Shown in pieces: positions 60,369 through 64,000 of a stretch of DNA of 64,000 nucleotides. The notes beneath the pieces were generated by a model, which worked only from the letters and a program-made list of their open reading frames with translations, was not told the origin of the DNA and made no database searches. Location: contig NZ_JAWRCU010000002.1 of NCBI RefSeq assembly GCF_033542235.1, positions 186,001 to 250,000 on the forward strand, read 5' to 3'. Each line of letters starts with the position of its first letter. The first letter of the stretch is position 1. Made by a program: the position numbers and the translations under genes. This DNA is from JAWRCU01 sp033542235. Its GTDB lineage: Bacteria > Pseudomonadota > Alphaproteobacteria > Rhizobiales > Rhizobiaceae.

Positions 60369-62492
60369 TTAGCCAGCCAGCAGACTATCGACCAACCGTT
60401 CCGCCGCCTCCGGAATCACCGTGCCCGGCGGGAAGATTTCGGTCGCTCCTGCCTGCCGCAAAGCATCGAAATCATCCGGCGGGATCACGCCACCGGCCAC
60501 GATCGCGACGTCGTCGCGGCCGAGCTTCTTCAGAGCATCCTTCAGCTCCGGCACGAGCGTCAGATGGCCGGCAGCGAGCGAGGATGCGCCAACTATGTCG
60601 ACGTCGTGCTCAGCTGCGAGCTTGGCGATCTCCTCCGGCGTCTGGAACATGCCGCCGACGGTCACCTCGAAGCCGAGGTCGGCGAAGGCCGTGGCAATCA
60701 CCTTCTGGCCGCGATCATGGCCGTCCTGTCCCATTTTGGCGACCAGGATGCGAGGCTTGCGTCCCGACTTCTTCTCGAAGGCGGCGATCTTTTCCTGCAC
60801 GCGCTCGACCGCCGGGTTGCCGCCGATCTCCGTGCGGTAGACCCCGGAGATCGTCCGAATCTCGGCAACGTGGCGACCGAAGACCTTTTCGAGCGCGTAG
60901 GACATCTCGCCGACCGTGGCGCCGGTGCGGGCCGCTCGGATGGCGAATTCGAGCAGGTTGGCATCGCCAGACGCGGCCTGAGTCAACTCGTCGAGCGCCG
61001 TTTCGACGGCTGCAACGTCGCGCGTGCCCTTGAGTTGCTGCAGCTTGGCAAGCTGCCGCGCGCGCACTTCGGCATTGTCGATCTTGAGCACGTCGACTTC
61101 GGGATCCGCTTCCGGCTTGTACGCGTTGACGCCAATCAGTGCCTGCCCACCGGAATCGATTCGCGCCTGCGTGCGTGCCGCTGCCTCTTCGATGCGCATC
61201 TTAGGCACGCCCTTCTCGATCGCCGCCGCCATGCCACCCAGCGCCTCGACCTCCTCGATATGGGAAAGCGCCCGCGCTGCGAGATCGTGTGTCAGCCGCT
61301 CGACAAATGCCGAGCCGCCCCAAGGGTCGACGAAGCGCGTCTGGCCGGATTCCTTCTGCAACAGGAGCTGGGTGTTGCGTGCGATGCGTGCCGAGTGATC
61401 GGTCGGCAACGCGAGCGCCTCGTCGAAGGAGTTGGTGTGCAGCGACTGCGTGCCGCCCTGCGTCGCAGCCATCGCCTCGATCATGGTGCGCATGATGTTG
61501 TTGTAAGGGTCCTGCGCCGTCAGCGACCAGCCGGACGTCTGGCAGTGGGCGCGCAGCGACAGCGAGCGCTGGTCCCTCGGCGAGAAATTCTTCTGGATGA
61601 GTGCAGCCCAGAGCAGTCGCCCCGCGCGCAGCTTAGCGACTTCCATGAAGAAGTTCATGCCGGCGTTCCAGAAGAAGGAAAGACGAGGCGCGAACTTGTC
61701 GATATCCAGGCCTGCCGCGATGCCGGCGCGAGCATATTCGATCCCATCGGCAATCGTGTAGGCAAGCTCCAGGTCGACCGTCGCTCCTGCTTCCTGGATA
61801 TGATAGCCGGAGATCGAGATCGAGTTGAACTTCGGCATGTGCCGGGCGGTATAGCCAATGATGTCGGAGACGATCCGCATGGACGGCTTCGGCGGGTATA
61901 TATAGGTGTTGCGGACCATGAACTCTTTCAGAATGTCGTTCTGAATGGTCCCGGCTAGGCTCTTCTGGGCGACGCCTTGCTCCTCGCCTGCCACGATGTA
62001 GAGCGCCATGATCGGCAGAACCGCGCCATTCATGGTCATGGAGACCGTCATCTCGCCGAGCGGGATGCCGTCGAAGAGCTGGCGCATATCGAGGATGGAA
62101 TCGATTGCCACACCCGCCATGCCGACATCGCCGGCGACGCGGGGATGGTCGCTGTCATAGCCGCGATGTGTAGCGAGGTCGAAGGCTACCGACAGGCCCT
62201 TTTGCCCCGCCGCCAGATTGCGCCGGTAGAAGGCATTTGATTCCTCCGCGGTCGAGAAGCCCGCATATTGGCGGATCGTCCATGGCTGCTGGACATGCAT
62301 GGTAGGGTAGGGGCCGCGCAGAAACGGCGGTGCGCCGGGGAATGTATCCAGGAAAGGCAGGCCGGTGAGGTCCTCTTCCGCGTAAACACGCTTGACCTCG
62401 ATGTTTTCCGGAGTGCGCCATGGCTCTCCACCGAAAACGCGCGGAGCGAATTTCGGCATCGACCAGGCGAGCTTGGCGAAATCCGGGATCAT
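60369..62492 (-). CDS. mutB: Methylmalonyl-CoA mutase, large (catalytic) subunit
   Basis: This is a 707-residue adenosylcobalamin enzyme. The TIM-barrel domain has RQYAGFSTAEESNAFYR, SVAFDLATHRGYDSDHPRV and GGTQSLHTNSFDEALALP; the C-terminal B12 domain has KMGQDGHDRGQKVIA, with the cobalt-coordinating His near residue 590. It interconverts methylmalonyl-CoA and succinyl-CoA, the last step of propionate use. Its start overlaps the mutA stop as ATGA. Confidence 0.97.
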   Translation of the reverse strand: MIPDFAKLAWSMPKFAPRVFGGEPWRTPENIEVKRVYAEEDLTGLPFLDTFPGAPPFLRGPYPTMHVQQPWTIRQYAGFSTAEESNAFYRRNLAAGQKGLSVAFDLATHRGYDSDHPRVAGDVGMAGVAIDSILDMRQLFDGIPLGEMTVSMTMNGAVLPIMALYIVAGEEQGVAQKSLAGTIQNDILKEFMVRNTYIYPPKPSMRIVSDIIGYTARHMPKFNSISISGYHIQEAGATVDLELAYTIADGIEYARAGIAAGLDIDKFAPRLSFFWNAGMNFFMEVAKLRAGRLLWAALIQKNFSPRDQRSLSLRAHCQTSGWSLTAQDPYNNIMRTMIEAMAATQGGTQSLHTNSFDEALALPTDHSARIARNTQLLLQKESGQTRFVDPWGGSAFVERLTHDLAARALSHIEEVEALGGMAAAIEKGVPKMRIEEAAARTQARIDSGGQALIGVNAYKPEADPEVDVLKIDNAEVRARQLAKLQQLKGTRDVAAVETALDELTQAASGDANLLEFAIRAARTGATVGEMSYALEKVFGRHVAEIRTISGVYRTEIGGNPAVERVQEKIAAFEKKSGRKPRILVAKMGQDGHDRGQKVIATAFADLGFEVTVGGMFQTPEEIAKLAAEHDVDIVGASSLAAGHLTLVPELKDALKKLGRDDVAIVAGGVIPPDDFDALRQAGATEIFPPGTVIPEAAERLVDSLLAG

Positions 62493-63937
62493 CGTTGCAC
62501 CGCAATGGTCTCGTCGATCCGCATCGGCGCCAGGCGCTCGCAGAATGCTACGCCGCCGTCCTGGGAGAGGGCGCGCCGGCTCGCTGGAAGCACGCTGACG
62601 TGACGCTCCGATACAAGCGGATAGAGTGTCGTCCCGACGATCTGCCGGCTCCCGCTTTCATAGGCGGCGGCACGCGCCGCCCGCGCCGTAGCGACACGCG
62701 ATTGGATTTTTCCGGCTGCAAGGCTGTCGAGAACACCGCCTTCGGCTTCGATCCGCAGGAATTCTTCCCAGGCCGCCTCGCAAAGCGAGCCGGTAAGTGC
62801 CTCGACGCTGCCGGAGCCTGCTGCCGGATCGGCGGCGAAACCGATGTGGCTTTCTTGCGCAAGGATGAGTTGCGTGTTGCGAGCGATCCGCCGCGCCGAG
62901 GCATCGGGCAATCCGTGCGCAATGGTGTGCGGCAGGATCGCGATCGAATCGGCGCCACCGGCGGCCGCAGCGAAGGCCGCGATCGTGTTGCGCAGGATGT
63001 TCGTCTCCGGATCCTTCTCGGTCATCATCCGGTAGGAGCCCTCGACATGAACCGAAACCGTCGCGGGCGGTATCGAGCATGCCTCCTGGACGCGTGCCCA
63101 TATCAGGCGCAGTGCCCTGAGCTTGGCCATGGACACGAAATGGTCCTGGTCGACCGCGAGCGAGAAGCCGATATGCGGCGCGGCATAGACGAGCGGCTGG
63201 CGCGCCTCCTCGAACATGCGCAGATGCGAGACGGCCGAAGCAACAGCGATGCCGAGTTCCTGTGCCTCGGTCGCTCCGGCATTGTGGAAGACACGCCCAT
63301 CGCCCTCGAGCAGGATGCCGGGCAGGCCGAGCGCAAAGAAATGAGCGAGCGAAGGCGGCATCGAGGCTTTCAGGGCCTCGATCGACATTTTGAGGTTTCC
63401 GGTTCCACCGAAGATCGCGGCTGGATCGATGCCGAAGGAAATGCCAAGCCTTGTCGGATCGACGCGCCGCTTGCCAAGCAGGACAAAGAGCCAGTCGACG
63501 CTCGCCCGGCTTACCGGATGCGCGTCGATCCTCAGGCTGATGCGATTGAGCGGAACGTTGTGCAGCGCCACTGCGAGCGCCTCGGGTCTGGCCGGAAGGC
63601 CATAGCCGAAGGCGTTCGGCGCCCCTTCAAAGACAAGCGCAAGACCGGTCGCGCCTTGCTCGACATCCTCGAGCGCTTGCCTGTTCGCGCGCGCCGGATC
63701 GGGATCGTCGATTCGCTGCGTCACGGCCCATGATGCAGCCGGGTTGACGCGCATGGCCACGGGCCGGGCATCTGGCACGCGAAGGCTGAGCGGATCGATT
63801 CGGATGCCGTCATCCGTGCGCGAGACAATCGCCTCCTCCAGTGAGGCGCCGCCCAGAGCTTTCTCGGCAAGCTCTCGCCAGCGTTCCATGGAGAACGCGG
63901 GGAAACTCGCTTCTTTGAGAAGGTCACCGACCTTCAT
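62489..63937 (-). CDS. mutA: Methylmalonyl-CoA mutase, small subunit
   Basis: This is a 482-residue homologue of the catalytic barrel without a B12-binding domain. It shows FPAFSMERWRELAEKALGG, HNAGATEAQELGIAV, VEGSYRMMTEKDPETNILRN and RIARNTQLILAQESHIG. The small subunit pairs with MutB but does not bind the cofactor. ATG 63937 was chosen because GAGGAGC lies just before it and the protein then begins MKVGDLLKEASFP; an in-frame ORF continues to the right edge. The region 63938-64000 would hold its leader. Confidence 0.92.
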   Translation of the reverse strand: MKVGDLLKEASFPAFSMERWRELAEKALGGASLEEAIVSRTDDGIRIDPLSLRVPDARPVAMRVNPAASWAVTQRIDDPDPARANRQALEDVEQGATGLALVFEGAPNAFGYGLPARPEALAVALHNVPLNRISLRIDAHPVSRASVDWLFVLLGKRRVDPTRLGISFGIDPAAIFGGTGNLKMSIEALKASMPPSLAHFFALGLPGILLEGDGRVFHNAGATEAQELGIAVASAVSHLRMFEEARQPLVYAAPHIGFSLAVDQDHFVSMAKLRALRLIWARVQEACSIPPATVSVHVEGSYRMMTEKDPETNILRNTIAAFAAAAGGADSIAILPHTIAHGLPDASARRIARNTQLILAQESHIGFAADPAAGSGSVEALTGSLCEAAWEEFLRIEAEGGVLDSLAAGKIQSRVATARAARAAAYESGSRQIVGTTLYPLVSERHVSVLPASRRALSQDGGVAFCERLAPMRIDETIAVQR

Positions 63938-64000
63938 CGCTCCTCCTCTTCCTTCTTCCGTCGTACCGAAGCTCCACCCCGCTTCCGATGCCAGAGCCAT

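Noticed and set aside
60333..61958. A 541-codon plus-strand frame opposite mutB, and a 437-codon one opposite mutA (62420-63733)
   Set aside because: Both are antisense shadows of clear methylmalonyl-CoA mutase genes, with Arg/His-rich, non-protein-like composition.
63938..64000. A cobalamin riboswitch in front of mutA
   Set aside because: Only 63 bases of leader are inside the window; no B12-box-like sequence is visible and the rest cannot be judged.

Overview
The window is GC-rich, almost fully coding DNA from an alphaproteobacterium, most likely a member of the Hyphomicrobiales (Rhizobiales) close to Mesorhizobium or another Phyllobacteriaceae. I base this on gene content: betI/betC/betA choline-sulfate genes, a BacA/YddA-like exporter, an AnsA-type asparaginase, a TIGR03808-like Tat protein, separate pieces of the cyclic beta-1,2-glucan synthase family, rhizobial palindromic repeats, and promoters that fit the alphaproteobacterial general-stress sigma factor EcfG (GGAAC-N16/17-CGTT). 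No rRNA gene, CRISPR array, transposase or integrase was seen.

Region 1 (4-6674) is a tightly coupled eight-gene respiratory operon: a periplasmic binding protein of the quinoprotein-dehydrogenase-associated type, a cytochrome c lipoprotein, cytochrome oxidase subunits II (with a fused cytochrome c domain), I and III, a small membrane protein, a CtaG-like assembly factor and a second membrane-bound cytochrome c. Region 2 (6684-9642) is a stress-type segment with two EcfG-like promoters, a small hydrophilic protein, a zinc alcohol dehydrogenase with a membrane partner, and a diverged Nudix protein.

Region 3 (9658-26894) is a carbon and energy island: Pit phosphate transporter with its DUF47 partner, a glycoamylase-like (GH144-related) enzyme and phosphoketolase on the minus strand; then L-lactate dehydrogenase, an exporter whose ATPase motifs are destroyed, class I aldolase, a histidine phosphatase and a large GH94 (NdvB-C-terminal-like) protein on the plus strand; then a Ca2+/H+ antiporter and an LTXXQ periplasmic protein. 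A testable reading is phosphorolysis of beta-1,2-glucan feeding glycolysis, phosphoketolase and lactate under energy limitation.

Region 4 (27429-39849) holds an AI-2E family permease, a YiaW/YiaV-like pair (small membrane protein plus HlyD), a winged-helix/TPR regulator, a DUF3300-DUF2950 envelope pair, a SulP transporter overlapping PPK2, and small exported proteins. A shared motif, TAC(A/C/G)GTAACTTAC, lies in front of several genes of regions 3-4.

Region 5 (39992-45758) is a low-density segment bounded by an intact tRNA-Pro(CGG) and a 48-bp copy of its 3' end: the footprint of an integrative element that now lacks an integrase. It carries a histidine kinase, several short exported or small proteins and two pseudogenes.

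Region 6 (45940-64000) looks like core or niche metabolism: phosphomannomutase and a fused GDP-mannose pyrophosphorylase/AGE-type isomerase; a fully overlapping betI-betC-dehydratase-betA operon with a decayed betB fragment behind it; a divergent thiolase-SDR pair, the SDR lacking its catalytic lysine; an exported protein and asparaginase; a Tat-exported beta-helix protein; a GreA-like factor; and both subunits of methylmalonyl-CoA mutase.
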